Below, one piece after another: positions 16,884-25,565 of a stretch of 64,000 bases of DNA. The DNA comes from Streptomyces humi. GTDB lineage: Bacteria > Actinomycetota > Actinomycetes > Streptomycetales > Streptomycetaceae. The number at the start of each line of letters is the position of its first letter. Position 1 is the first letter of the stretch. Where the stretch lies: positions 35,348 through 99,347 of the forward strand of contig NZ_LBMU02000065.1 in assembly GCF_001005085.2 (NCBI RefSeq), given 5' to 3'. Below the pieces are notes generated by a model. The model worked only from the letters and a program-made list of their open reading frames with translations, did no database searches and was not told the DNA's origin. The position numbers were made by a program, and so were the translations under genes.

Positions 16884-18497
16884 TCAGCCCTCGGCGACGG
16901 CGGCCTCCGCCGGTACCGCGTCCGCGGGCACAGCTTCCGCCGGTACCGCGTCCGCGGGCACCGCTTCCACCGGGACCGCTTGGGCGGGCGCGTTCAGGGG
17001 CGGCAGCAGGTTCAGCACCGCCTCCCGGTCCGCGTCGCTCGTCGCGTCGTCGTACGGGTCCGGTGTCGCCGGTACCTGGAGGCGCAGCACCGGACCGTGC
17101 CCCAGCCGGGCGTAACCCCGGCCCGGCGGCACATGGGTCAGCGGGGTCGTGTGCGGCGGCGCCCCCAGCACCGCCACGAGCTCGTCCGGCAGCGCCGGTC
17201 CGAGGACGACACGCGCGCGGGTGTGCTGTCGTACCGCCTCGTTCAGCGCGTCCGAGGCGTCGAGGTGTTCGGCGACCGCCACGGTGACGTTCGCCGCGCG
17301 GCCGTGCCGGAGGGGGACCTGGAGGAGGGACTGCGGGTCCTGGTGCCCGTCGGTCGAGGCCAGGTGGACGAAGGCGCTCGGGCGGTCCAGCAGGATCCAC
17401 AGCGGACGTTTGCAGTCCTCCGGCGCCGGGTGGCCTCCCTGCCGGGCCAGGTTGAGGGCGATGAGCCGCCGTTCCGTCTCGTGCGCGGCCCACTCCAGGG
17501 CGGCCAGCGCCCCGGTCAGGCCGCACTCCACGGCGAGGACCCCGTCCCGGCCGCCCAGGCAGGCGTACTCGCCGGCGCCGCCGCCCTCCACGACGAGCAC
17601 GTCTCCGTACTGGAGGGCTTGCAGGGCGACGGAGCGCAGCAGCGTCGAGGTGCCGCTGCCGGGGCGGCCCACGACCAGCAGGTGGGGTTCGGTGGAACGG
17701 GCGCCGGTGCGCCAGACGACCGGCGGCACGTCGCGCTGCTCCTCGCCGTACGCGAGCGGGAGGGTGCGCAGGACCTCGGTGGGGTCGGTGAAGCCGAGGA
17801 CCGTCTCGCCCGGCGCGGTGACGAAGCGCTGGGCCGCGATGTCGGTGGGCAGCGGGGCGAGGACGGTCACCGTGAGCTGGTTGGCCTCCTCGTCCCACGC
17901 GAAGTGGTACTCGCGGCCCCGCCCGGACTTCGCGGTGAGCAGATGCTCGATCCCCGCGCGGGCCGCGGGCTCGCCGTCCGGGAAGTAGGCGGGGTAGCGG
18001 AGCACCAGTTGGCCGATCCGGCCCGTGTCGTCGAACTCGTGGGCGAGGAAGGCCTTCTCCCACTCCCCGCCGTGCGCGTACAGCGGCGCCGGGTCCTCGG
18101 CGGCCGAGAAGTACGGCACCAGGGCCTCGTACAGGGACTGGAGCCGCTGGGTCTGCGACTCGTCGGGGCCCTCCGGCGGGGGCGGGGTGCGGTCACGGCC
18201 CTGCCAGGCGCTCGCCGCCATCAGGGTGATGACGGCGAGCAGCGGTCCGTACGGCACCAGCGCCACGACCAGGACGACCGAGGCCACCAGGAAGAGCAGT
18301 GGCCCGCGTTTGTCCTTGGGGGTCTGCGCCCATCTCTGCCGTCCGGCCGAGGCCAGCCTGCCCAGTCCGCGGGTGACGGTGATGAGCGGGTGGAGGACGT
18401 CGGTGGCGTTGTCGGCAGCCGTCCGGGCCAGCTCCCGGCTTCGGGCGAGCTGCGCGGTGCCGTTGCTCAGGATGCGGGGGAGGGGGCGCCGGGCCAC
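16884..18497 (-). CDS. sffA: SffA-like FtsK/SpoIIIE-related septal protein
   Basis: The 537-residue protein has two membrane helices (LLFLVASVVLVVALVPYGPLLAVITLMAAS, residues about 67-97) and a C-terminal P-loop-like domain. In S. coelicolor, SffA is targeted to sporulation septa by SmeA and affects chromosome segregation. Oddly, the Walker A region reads GRPGSGTSTLL with Thr replacing the invariant Lys, and the Walker B strand reads LWILLDRPS. Canonical ATP hydrolysis is therefore doubtful. The C-terminus is a run of AVPAE/AVPAD pentapeptides encoded by a 30-bp tandem repeat. It is 37 bp downstream of smeA. The symbol rests on gene context and architecture. Confidence 0.85.
   Translation of the reverse strand: MARRPLPRILSNGTAQLARSRELARTAADNATDVLHPLITVTRGLGRLASAGRQRWAQTPKDKRGPLLFLVASVVLVVALVPYGPLLAVITLMAASAWQGRDRTPPPPEGPDESQTQRLQSLYEALVPYFSAAEDPAPLYAHGGEWEKAFLAHEFDDTGRIGQLVLRYPAYFPDGEPAARAGIEHLLTAKSGRGREYHFAWDEEANQLTVTVLAPLPTDIAAQRFVTAPGETVLGFTDPTEVLRTLPLAYGEEQRDVPPVVWRTGARSTEPHLLVVGRPGSGTSTLLRSVALQALQYGDVLVVEGGGAGEYACLGGRDGVLAVECGLTGALAALEWAAHETERRLIALNLARQGGHPAPEDCKRPLWILLDRPSAFVHLASTDGHQDPQSLLQVPLRHGRAANVTVAVAEHLDASDALNEAVRQHTRARVVLGPALPDELVAVLGAPPHTTPLTHVPPGRGYARLGHGPVLRLQVPATPDPYDDATSDADREAVLNLLPPLNAPAQAVPVEAVPADAVPAEAVPADAVPAEAAVAEG
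16906..16980 (-). repeat. 30-bp in-frame tandem repeat at the sffA C-terminus
   Basis: The unit at 16906-16935 recurs at 16936-16965 with one substitution and continues as a diverged half unit to 16980. It encodes alternating AVPAE and AVPAD pentapeptides, so a copy-number change keeps the frame. Confidence 0.85.
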
Positions 18498-18534
18498 TGC
18501 TGTCTCCTGGTGGTGCGTACGGGCGGGAGGAGCG

Positions 18535-18729
18535 TCAGAACTTGATGCCGCCGAGCAGGCTCGCGAGGCTCTCGCCGCCCGCCTTGATGCTCGGCGCGAT
18601 GGCCGTGCTCGCGAGATAGAACCCGAAGAGCGCCGAGACCGTGGCGTGCGACGGCTTCAGTCCGTCCTTGCGGAAGAAGAGGAAGACGATGATGCCGAGC
18701 ACGATGACGCCTGAGATGGAGAGGATCAT
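18535..18729 (-). CDS. smeA: SmeA-like small sporulation membrane protein
   Basis: The 64-residue protein starts with a membrane helix (MILSISGVIVLGIIVFLFF), a short basic loop (RKDGLKPSH), then a second hydrophobic stretch (ATVSALFGFYLASTAIAPSI) and a Gly/Ser tail. Size, topology and position directly upstream of sffA match S. coelicolor SmeA, which localises to sporulation septa and recruits SffA. The ATG follows AGGAG. GACAC, the core of the WhiA recognition sequence, occurs on the coding strand at 18747-18743 in the leader, consistent with sporulation-specific control. Confidence 0.85.
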   Translation of the reverse strand: MILSISGVIVLGIIVFLFFRKDGLKPSHATVSALFGFYLASTAIAPSIKAGGESLASLLGGIKF

Positions 18730-18815
18730 GTGAGATCTCCTGGTGTCGAAGGGGGACAGTCACCATGAGTTCTTCCAGCATCACAGCAGGTATCCATATG
18801 ATTAAAGGTGCGATT

Positions 18816-18840
18816 GGGTGAATTTCGGTTGATTTCACCC
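18816..18840. promoter_or_regulatory. inverted repeat in the AT-rich region upstream of smeA
   Basis: GGGTGAA (18816-18822) and TTCACCC (18834-18840) are perfect arms separated by 11 nt in an unusually AT-rich stretch (about 18780-18840) between divergent smeA and the ankyrin gene. It may be an operator. No other gene is seen in 18730-19020. Confidence 0.4.
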
Positions 18841-19020
18841 GGCTGGCGGATCATTCTCGACCTGTGGCTGCCGTGATCTTTACCTCGGACAGATCCGGTC
18901 ATGTGCACCCTGAGCCAGTACGCTGGCGAATCACTCGTACGGCCGTGCGGCCCGTCCGTTGCCGTACGCTCCCTCCGTCCGCGCAAGTCCCCGCAGCACA
19001 CAGGAGAGGCGGTCCCGGTG

Positions 19021-19413
19021 ATGAGCGAAGCCCCCGACCCCGAGGTCGTGGAGCTGGCGACCAAGATCTTCGATCTGGCCCGGCAGGGCGGGACCGAGGC
19101 GCTCGTGGCGTACCTCGACGCGGGCGTTCCGGCCAACCTCACCAACGACCGCGGCGACTCCCTCGTGATGCTCGCCGCCTACCACGGACACGCCGAGGCG
19201 GTGCGTGAGCTGCTCGCCCGGGGCGCCGAGGCGGACCGGGTCAACGACCGAGGCCAGACACCGCTCGCCGGAGCGGTCTTCAAAGGTGAGGCGGAAGTGA
19301 TCAGAGTGCTCCTGGAGGCGGGCGCGGACCCGGCGGTGGGCACTCCGTCGGCCGTCGACACCGCCCGGATGTTCGGCAAGACGGACCTTCTGGAACTGTT
19401 CGGTACCCACTGA
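19021..19413 (+). CDS. ankyrin-repeat protein
   Basis: The 130-residue soluble protein consists of an N-terminal helix and about three ankyrin repeats: NDRGDSLVMLAAYHGHAEAVRELLARGAEAD, NDRGQTPLAGAVFKGEAEVIRVLLEAGADP, and a shorter capping repeat (SAVDTARMFGKTDLLELF). It is probably a protein-binding module with no enzymatic role. An in-frame GTG three bases upstream is an alternative start. A divergent promoter region is shared with smeA. The partner is unknown. Confidence 0.9.
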   Translation: MSEAPDPEVVELATKIFDLARQGGTEALVAYLDAGVPANLTNDRGDSLVMLAAYHGHAEAVRELLARGAEADRVNDRGQTPLAGAVFKGEAEVIRVLLEAGADPAVGTPSAVDTARMFGKTDLLELFGTH

Positions 19414-19713
19414 CCCATCTGTTCTGACCAGCTAAAAGACACAAAACGGGGGAGGCGGTACAGGGCCGCCGAAATTTCGGTCGCGGCAGGTCGAAGTGCC
19501 GAGTCATCATGACGTCGTGATTCACGGACGCGATGGCTGGGCAGGTGTTGCCGCACCGCGCGGGCCGTGATCGGCCCGCATGGGCCACTGACGAGAGGCA
19601 GAGAGAAATGGTCTACAGCAAGCAAGAGACGGCGGGCGCTCCGACGTTGTGTCACGCGGCCAGGTAGTGCGTGTTCTCCGGTTGCGTCGACGCTTGATGT
19701 GAGGCTGTTTCCC
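19414..19713. other. intergenic region before the HEAT-repeat gene
   Basis: No gene, clear terminator or consensus promoter could be supported in these 300 bp. The part from 19420 to 19530 is relatively AT-rich and is the likeliest place for the promoter. Confidence 0.4.
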
Positions 19714-21132
19714 ATGTTCGATCCGGTCATAGCGCCCAGCGGCACGCTGCTCGGCCTGCTCCAGCGGGGCCGAGGCGACGGCACGCTGCACGCGCTCACC
19801 GCCCCGCGCGCCGAGGCGCTCGCGGCTCTGAACCACTGTGTGCTGAGCGACCCACGCCACGACTGGCAGGTGGAGAACCGCTCCCTGTACTACGCCCGGC
19901 TCTACCTCGACCTGAACGGCGAGCTCGACGCCGTCGAGGCGCACCTCTTCGACCCCGAGGACGTCCTCGATCCCGAGGAGTCCCGCACCGGCCTCGCGCT
20001 GGCCGTGCTCGGGCACCTCGCCTCCTACGGCAGGCGGGACGCCCTCGAACTGCTGCGCAGGTACGCGGCCGGCGGCACCAACTGGGCCTGGGCCCTGGAC
20101 GAGCTGGCCCTGCGGGACGACGACGCGGGCCTGCGCGCCCTCGCCGCCCCGGTGCTCGCCCGGTTCGCCACCGACGCCGAGGGCGAGGCCGAACTGGCCG
20201 CCGCCGTACGCGACGCCTTCGAGCCACGGCCCTGGCGGCTGTGGGCCGACGATCCCCGCGCATCCATCGCCACGCGGGTGCGCGCCGCGCAGGAGACCGG
20301 CTGCTTCGACCGCTGGCAACGCCAGATGCGACCTACCGGGCCCCGTCCGGGGTGGAGCGTGCAGGCCGTCTTCGAGTGGGCCCAGCAGGGCATCGAGCGA
20401 GGGGCGGCACTCCATGTGCCCGCCGCCCGGTGTCTGGTCGCCGTGGCCGGGCCCGAGGACCGGCCGGAGATCCTCCGGGCCGCCCGGAGCGGCACCGACG
20501 GAGCCCGCTGCACCGCGTTGCGCTATCTCGCCGACAGCAACGACCGTGACGCGCTCGGCCTGATCGAGGGCGCGGTCGACGACGGCACGGCCACCGTGGT
20601 GGAGGCCGCCGTCGACGCCTTCGAACGCATGCGCAGCATCGCCGCCGTCGACAGGGCCCGCGGCTGGGCCCGCCGGCCCGACGCCCTCGGCGCCGCCGCC
20701 GGCCGGATGCTCGCCTGCCGGGGCGGTGCCCAGGACAGCGAACTGGTCCTCGCGGCACTCCGGGAGGCGGTACGCGGCGAAGGCCCCGACGCGCCGACCC
20801 TCTGGACGCTCGTCGACGGCACCGGACGGCTCGGCATCGCCTGTGCCGCTCCCGTCCTGCGCCACGTCTACCGCGAGACCGCCTCGTCCCACCTCCGCGG
20901 CCGCGCCGCCCGCGCGCTGGCCGCCACCGACCCCTCCTTCGCCACCGGCTTCGCCGTCGAATGCCTGTGGGACTGCGAGGAGACCACCCGCGAGATCGCC
21001 GCCCGGCACGCCGAGACCGGTGACGCCCGGGTCGTCGAACAGCTCCGCCGGCTCGCCGCCGACCCCGCCGAGGAGGCCGAGGTCCAGACGGCCGTACGCA
21101 GCCGCATCGGACCGGACACGCCCGCCGTGTGA
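19714..21132 (+). CDS. HEAT-repeat protein
   Basis: The 472-residue cytoplasmic protein consists of many degenerate two-helix repeats (for example RRDALELLRRYAAGGTNWAWALDELAL, DRPEILRAARSGTDGARCTALRYLAD, and HLRGRAARALAATDPSFATGFAVECL), the alpha-solenoid pattern of HEAT or PBS-lyase-like proteins. No catalytic motif is seen. The ATG at 19714 (MFDPVIAPSG) is chosen for a GAGG upstream and because the predicted solenoid begins there. The final bases, including the stop codon, are duplicated downstream. Confidence 0.82.
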   Translation: MFDPVIAPSGTLLGLLQRGRGDGTLHALTAPRAEALAALNHCVLSDPRHDWQVENRSLYYARLYLDLNGELDAVEAHLFDPEDVLDPEESRTGLALAVLGHLASYGRRDALELLRRYAAGGTNWAWALDELALRDDDAGLRALAAPVLARFATDAEGEAELAAAVRDAFEPRPWRLWADDPRASIATRVRAAQETGCFDRWQRQMRPTGPRPGWSVQAVFEWAQQGIERGAALHVPAARCLVAVAGPEDRPEILRAARSGTDGARCTALRYLADSNDRDALGLIEGAVDDGTATVVEAAVDAFERMRSIAAVDRARGWARRPDALGAAAGRMLACRGGAQDSELVLAALREAVRGEGPDAPTLWTLVDGTGRLGIACAAPVLRHVYRETASSHLRGRAARALAATDPSFATGFAVECLWDCEETTREIAARHAETGDARVVEQLRRLAADPAEEAEVQTAVRSRIGPDTPAV

Positions 21133-21260
21133 CACGACACCACGGGGGACACGGCTTCACGGGGGACACCGCTTCACGCGGGACACGCCCGCCGTGTGAC
21201 ACGGCACCACGGGGGACACGGCACCACGGGGGACACGGCCGCACTCCGGGAACCGCGGGG
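21114..21260 (+). repeat. duplicated 3' end and tandem repeats after the HEAT gene
   Basis: The 23 bp at 21114-21136, containing the last codons and TGA, recur exactly at 21181-21203. Between and after them is an array of CACGGGGGACACGG-like units. The array is non-coding. A 12-bp palindrome GTACGCGCGTAC lies a little further on (about 21276-21287), in the promoter region of the glycosyltransferase operon. Confidence 0.85.
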
Positions 21261-21443
21261 GATACCTCACACGTTGTACGCGCGTACGACCGCCCGACGG
21301 GTGAACGAGCGGTGACCGGCGGATCAGCCGGGCATGGACACCGGCTGGACTGCTCGGGTGTGCAGAGCAACGCTCATGGGACGTTTAACAACCGGAAAGA
21401 TCCACTTTGACGCGCCCACGTCCAGCGCGGCGACAACACCGGT

Positions 21444-22574
21444 ATGCGTGTCGTCATCGTGACCGAATCCTTTCCCCCCGATGTGAACGGCGTGGCCCAC
21501 TGCGCGCTTCAGACCGCCCGACACCTCGTCGACCGCGGTCACGTTCCCCTCGTCGTCGCTCCGGCCCCCGCCCCCGGAAACAGGCTTGCCGCGGCCGCCG
21601 CGCCCTGCCCTGTCGTCCACGTCCCCTCCCTTCCGCTCCCGGGCTATCCCCAGGTCCGCGTGGCTCTCCCCAGCCGCAAGCTCGCCGCCGCGCTGATCGA
21701 GCACCGCCCCGACGTGGTGCACCTGGCCAGCCCCTTCATCCTCGGCGTCCGCGGCATGGCCGCCGCCGCCCGGCTCGGTGTCCCCACCGTCGCCGTCTAC
21801 CAGACCGACCTGGCCGGATATGCCCGCACCTACGTGGGCGCCGGCGAGGCGGCCGCCTGGCGGCGGATCCGGTCCGTCCACGGCGCGGCCGACCGCACCC
21901 TCGCCCCGTCCACCGCCTCGATCGGCGACCTGGAGGCACACGGGGTGCCCAGAATCCAGCTGTGGCAGCGGGGCGTGGACACCGTCCGATTCCGCCCCGA
22001 GTTCCGCGACGAGGCACTGCGCCGGGAGATCGCCCCGAACGGCGAGGTCATCGTCGGCTACGTCGGCCGGCTCGCCCCCGAGAAGCAGATCGAACTCCTC
22101 TCCGGGGTCTGCGGCCTGGACGGCGTCAAGGTCGTGATCGTGGGCGACGGGCCCAGCCAGGCCCACCTCACCGAGGCCCTGCCCGGCGCGGTCTTCCTCG
22201 GCCGCCGCACCGGCGAGGACCTCGCCCGGATCTTCGCCTCGTTCGACGTCTTCGCCCACACCGGCCCCTTCGAGACCTTCTGCCAGACCGTGCAGGAGGC
22301 CATGGCGAGCGGCGTCCCGGTGGTGGCACCCGCCGCCGGCGGACCCATCGACCTGGTCGACCACGGCCGCACCGGCTTCCTGGTCCCGCCGCGCGACGCC
22401 GGCGCCGTACGGGAGGCAGTCGCCTCTCTCGTCGCCGACGCCCGCCTGCGGACCGCGTTCGGCGCCGCCGCCCGCGCCACCGTCGAGGGCCGCACCTGGG
22501 CCGCGGTCGGCGACCAGCTGATCGGCCACTACGAGGACGTGCTCGCGGCGCGCCGGCCGGTGGTGGCGGCATGA
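21444..22574 (+). CDS. GT4 glycosyltransferase, MgtA-like (mannosyl transfer)
   Basis: The 376-residue GT-B enzyme has an N-terminal acceptor domain starting MRVVIVTESFPPDVNGVAHCALQTARHL, which matches the mycobacterial MgtA / plant SQD2 branch. The C-terminal donor domain has GYVGRLAPEKQIELL, VIVGDGPSQAHL and FDVFAHTGPFETFCQTVQEAMASGVPVVAPAAGGP, with the EX7E motif. It probably transfers mannose or another hexose to a glycolipid at the inner membrane face. It is the first gene of a coupled unit; the next start overlaps its stop by four bases. Confidence 0.88.
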   Translation: MRVVIVTESFPPDVNGVAHCALQTARHLVDRGHVPLVVAPAPAPGNRLAAAAAPCPVVHVPSLPLPGYPQVRVALPSRKLAAALIEHRPDVVHLASPFILGVRGMAAAARLGVPTVAVYQTDLAGYARTYVGAGEAAAWRRIRSVHGAADRTLAPSTASIGDLEAHGVPRIQLWQRGVDTVRFRPEFRDEALRREIAPNGEVIVGYVGRLAPEKQIELLSGVCGLDGVKVVIVGDGPSQAHLTEALPGAVFLGRRTGEDLARIFASFDVFAHTGPFETFCQTVQEAMASGVPVVAPAAGGPIDLVDHGRTGFLVPPRDAGAVREAVASLVADARLRTAFGAAARATVEGRTWAAVGDQLIGHYEDVLAARRPVVAA

Positions 22575-23821
22575 CCACCTCCGCGTCGACCTCCCCGTCG
22601 GCCTCCGCGTCGGCCTCCCCGTCCAGCGCGCAGGCGCCGCTGCGCATCGTCCGGCTGGCCAACTTCGTCGCCCCCTCCTCGGGCGGGCTGCGCACCGCGC
22701 TGCGCGAGCTCGGCAAGGGCTTCGTGACCGCCGGCCACGACACGGTCCTGATCGTGCCCGGCGAGCGCTACTCGGACCGGGACGAGGAGCAGGGCCGGGT
22801 CATCACCCTCCCCGGCCCGCTGCTGCCCGGCACCGGCGGCTACCGCGTCCTCGTCGACAAGCGGCGGGTGCAGACCCTGCTGGAGCACCTCGCTCCGGAC
22901 CGCCTGGAGGTGTCCGACCGCACCACCCTGCGCTGGACCGGCCGCTGGGCCCGGCGTGCCCGGATCCCCGCCGTGATGGTCTCCCACGAGACCGCCGACG
23001 GGGTCCTGCGCACCTGGGGCATGTCCGAGAACATGTCCCGGCGCACCGCCGACGCGCTCAACCTCCGTACGGCGCACACCTACGCGCGCGTGGTGTGCAC
23101 CACCGAGTTCGCCGAACGGGAGTTCATCCGGATCGGTGCCCGCAACGTCGTACGCGCTCCCCTGGGCGTCGACCTGATCGGCCGTCACCCCTCGCTGCGC
23201 GACCTCGACCTGCGGGCACGCTACGCGCGCGAGGACGAGACGCTGCTCGTCATGTGCTCGCGGCTGTCCGTGGAGAAGCGGCCCGGCACCGCGCTCGACG
23301 CCCTGGAGGCGATGGTGCGGCGCGGCCGCCGGGTGGTGCTGCTCGTCGCCGGCGACGGGCCGTTGCGGGAACGTCTCGAACAGCGGGCGCGGGACCGCAG
23401 GCTGCCGGTGACCTTCCTCGGGCACGTCTCCGACCGGAGCACCCTGGGCGCGCTCCAGGCGTCCGCGGACGTCTGCCTGGCGCCCGGACCGGCCGAGACC
23501 TTCGGGCTCGCCGCCCTGGAGGCGATGGCCTGCGGGACGCCCGTGGTCGCCAGCGCCTCCTCCGCGCTGCCCGAGGTCATCGGGTCCGCGGGGGCCGTCG
23601 CCGCCGACCGCGGGGAGGCGTTCGCCGACGCCGTGGAGATGCTCCTGGAGCGCCCCGGCATCGAGCGCCGGGAGGCCGCACGCGCGCGTGCGGAGTGCTT
23701 CGACTGGGGGACGGCCGTGGAGGCGTTCCTGAACGCCCACGACGCGCCGGTGGCGTGCCGGCGTGACGAGAGCGGGACGGCGGTACCCGTCCGGCGTGTC
23801 GTGCCGGAGGGCGTGGCATGA
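22571..23821 (+). CDS. GT4 glycosyltransferase
   Basis: The 416-residue GT-B glycosyltransferase has a low-complexity Ser/Ala N-terminus (residues 2-20). It is followed by LRIVRLANFVAPSSGGLRTALRELGKGF (acceptor domain), a DRLEVSDRTTLRW helix, and the donor-binding LSVEKRPGTALDALEAM, VAGDGPLRERL and APGPAETFGLAALEAMACGTPVVAS (EX7E). It is coupled to the upstream MgtA-like gene (ATGA) and to the downstream SGNH hydrolase. Together they suggest synthesis and trimming of an envelope glycolipid. Donor and acceptor are unknown. Confidence 0.88.
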   Translation: MTTSASTSPSASASASPSSAQAPLRIVRLANFVAPSSGGLRTALRELGKGFVTAGHDTVLIVPGERYSDRDEEQGRVITLPGPLLPGTGGYRVLVDKRRVQTLLEHLAPDRLEVSDRTTLRWTGRWARRARIPAVMVSHETADGVLRTWGMSENMSRRTADALNLRTAHTYARVVCTTEFAEREFIRIGARNVVRAPLGVDLIGRHPSLRDLDLRARYAREDETLLVMCSRLSVEKRPGTALDALEAMVRRGRRVVLLVAGDGPLRERLEQRARDRRLPVTFLGHVSDRSTLGALQASADVCLAPGPAETFGLAALEAMACGTPVVASASSALPEVIGSAGAVAADRGEAFADAVEMLLERPGIERREAARARAECFDWGTAVEAFLNAHDAPVACRRDESGTAVPVRRVVPEGVA

Positions 23822-24669
23822 GAACCGTTCGGTTCGTGGCGCTCGGGGACTCCCTGACCGAGGGCGTGGGCGACCCCGCAGGCGACGGGTGGCGCGGCTG
23901 GGCCGCGCTGCTGGCCGGCGGACTCGCCGTGCGGGACGTGGACTTCACCAACCTCGCGGTCAGCGGGGCACAGACCAGGGACGTACTGGAACGCCAGACC
24001 CCGGTCGCCCTGGAACTGCGCCCCGACATCGTCGCCGTCGTCATAGGCGTCAACGACACCCTGCGCTGCACCTTCGACATCCATGCGGTGGCCGAACGGC
24101 TGGACCAGGTCTACGCGGCCTTCACCGCGTCGGGCGCGACCCTGCTCACGGCCTGTCTGCCCGACCCCGGTTCGATGCTCGGGCTCCCGGGCGCCCTGGC
24201 CCGCCCGCTGGCCCGCCGGCAGCGTGCCGTGAACACAGTGGTGCACGCGCTGTCCGACCGGTACGGGGCCGTCCACCTGCACGCGTCCGAGGGGGCCTGG
24301 CTGGCCGACCGCGCCATGTGGAGCGCGGACCGGCTGCACCCGGGGGAGCGTGGCCACCGGCAGCTGGCCGCCCGTTTCCACGCGCTGCTCGCCCCGCTCG
24401 GCAAGGCCACCGGGACGGCGCCGTCCGCGGAGCCCGAGTTCCCGGCGCCGACCAAGAAGGCGAGCCTGGTCTGGCTGGCCACCGCCGGTACCGCCTGGGT
24501 GGTCAGGCGCTGCCGTGACCTGCTGCCCCAACTGCTGCGCCTGGCCCTCGACGAGATGCGACACCGACGCAAGGGCACCAGCGCCCGCCTGGACCTGAGC
24601 GCGTCGGCCGCCGTCTCCGCCGCGCTGGCCGCCCTCCAGGCACCGGAGCGCCCGGCCGACGCCGCGTGA
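23818..24669 (+). CDS. SGNH/GDSL hydrolase
   Basis: The 283-residue esterase-like enzyme has block I FVALGDSLTEGVGDP (nucleophile Ser), Gly and Asn blocks including VVIGVND, and block V WSADRLHPGERGHRQLA with the Asp-x-x-His pair. There is no signal peptide; a short hydrophobic stretch (SLVWLATAGTAWVV) after residue 215 could associate with the membrane. The ATG overlaps the stop of the preceding glycosyltransferase gene. Deacylation of a glycolipid intermediate is a reasonable guess, not shown. Confidence 0.9.
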   Translation: MRTVRFVALGDSLTEGVGDPAGDGWRGWAALLAGGLAVRDVDFTNLAVSGAQTRDVLERQTPVALELRPDIVAVVIGVNDTLRCTFDIHAVAERLDQVYAAFTASGATLLTACLPDPGSMLGLPGALARPLARRQRAVNTVVHALSDRYGAVHLHASEGAWLADRAMWSADRLHPGERGHRQLAARFHALLAPLGKATGTAPSAEPEFPAPTKKASLVWLATAGTAWVVRRCRDLLPQLLRLALDEMRHRRKGTSARLDLSASAAVSAALAALQAPERPADAA

Positions 24670-24695
24670 GGAGGGCGCCGGGGCGGCTCAGCGGC

Positions 24696-25565
24696 TCAGC
24701 GACGGCGCACGGCCAGGAAGCGGACCGGGATGCCCGGGGCCGCCTGGGCCGCGGCAGGGAGGTCGGCGGTGCGGACCACCGCGATCACCGGATAACCCCC
24801 GGTGGTCGGATGGTCGGCCAGGAACACCACCGGGCGGCCGTCCGGCGGGACCTGGACGGCGCCCAGCACCATCCCCTCGCTGGGGAGTTCACCGGGCCGG
24901 GCCCGCTCCAGGGCGGGGCCTTCGGTGCGCAGCCCGATACGGTTGCTCGCCGACGACACCCGGTACGCGCGCGAGGTGAACACCCGGAAGGCCTCGGGTG
25001 TGAACCAGTCGGCGCGCGGGCCGGGCGTCACCCGCAGCACCAGTTCCGCCGGCGGGGACGGCTGCGGGGCGACGTCCACGCGCGCGTGCGGGCCCGCCGG
25101 AGCGCCCAGCGGGAGCACCGTGCCGTCGGTCAGCGGGGCGGGACCGAGCCCGGAGAGCAGGTCCGTGGCCCGGCTGCCCAGCACCGGCTCGACGGCGATC
25201 CCCCCGGAGACGGCCACATAGCTCCGTACCCCCGACACGACCGCTCCCACCTCGAGGAGTTCGCCGGCCGGCACCGTGACGGGCGCGCCCCACGCGGCCG
25301 GGCGCCCGCCCACCCAGACCGGGCACGGCGCGCCCGCGACCGCGACCACCACCGCGGAACGCGGCCGCAGGGCGCAGCCGTTGAGGGTGGTCTCCAGGAC
25401 CGCGGCCTCGGGCGGGTTGCCGGCCAGCCGGTTGACGAGGGCCGCGGCGGGCGCGTCCAGGGCCCCGGACCGGGGGACACCGAGATGAGCGTGCCCGGAC
25501 CGCCCCCGGTCCTGCACGGTGGTCAGCGCCCCGGCCCGTACGACGACGAGCGCGCGGTCCGTCAT
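24696..25565 (-). CDS. pxpC: 5-oxoprolinase subunit C (biotin-dependent carboxyltransferase-like)
   Basis: The 289-residue protein has the KipA/PxpC landmarks VQDRGRSGHAHLGVPRSGALD, SYVAVSGGI, SRATDLLSGLG, SSASNRIGLRTEGPAL and LPSEGMVLGAVQVPPDGRPVVFLADHPTTGGYPVIAVV. With PxpA and PxpB it forms the prokaryotic ATP-dependent 5-oxoprolinase that opens 5-oxoproline to glutamate. Its ATG overlaps the pxpB stop by four bases. It is the last gene of the operon. Confidence 0.92.
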   Translation of the reverse strand: MTDRALVVVRAGALTTVQDRGRSGHAHLGVPRSGALDAPAAALVNRLAGNPPEAAVLETTLNGCALRPRSAVVVAVAGAPCPVWVGGRPAAWGAPVTVPAGELLEVGAVVSGVRSYVAVSGGIAVEPVLGSRATDLLSGLGPAPLTDGTVLPLGAPAGPHARVDVAPQPSPPAELVLRVTPGPRADWFTPEAFRVFTSRAYRVSSASNRIGLRTEGPALERARPGELPSEGMVLGAVQVPPDGRPVVFLADHPTTGGYPVIAVVRTADLPAAAQAAPGIPVRFLAVRRR

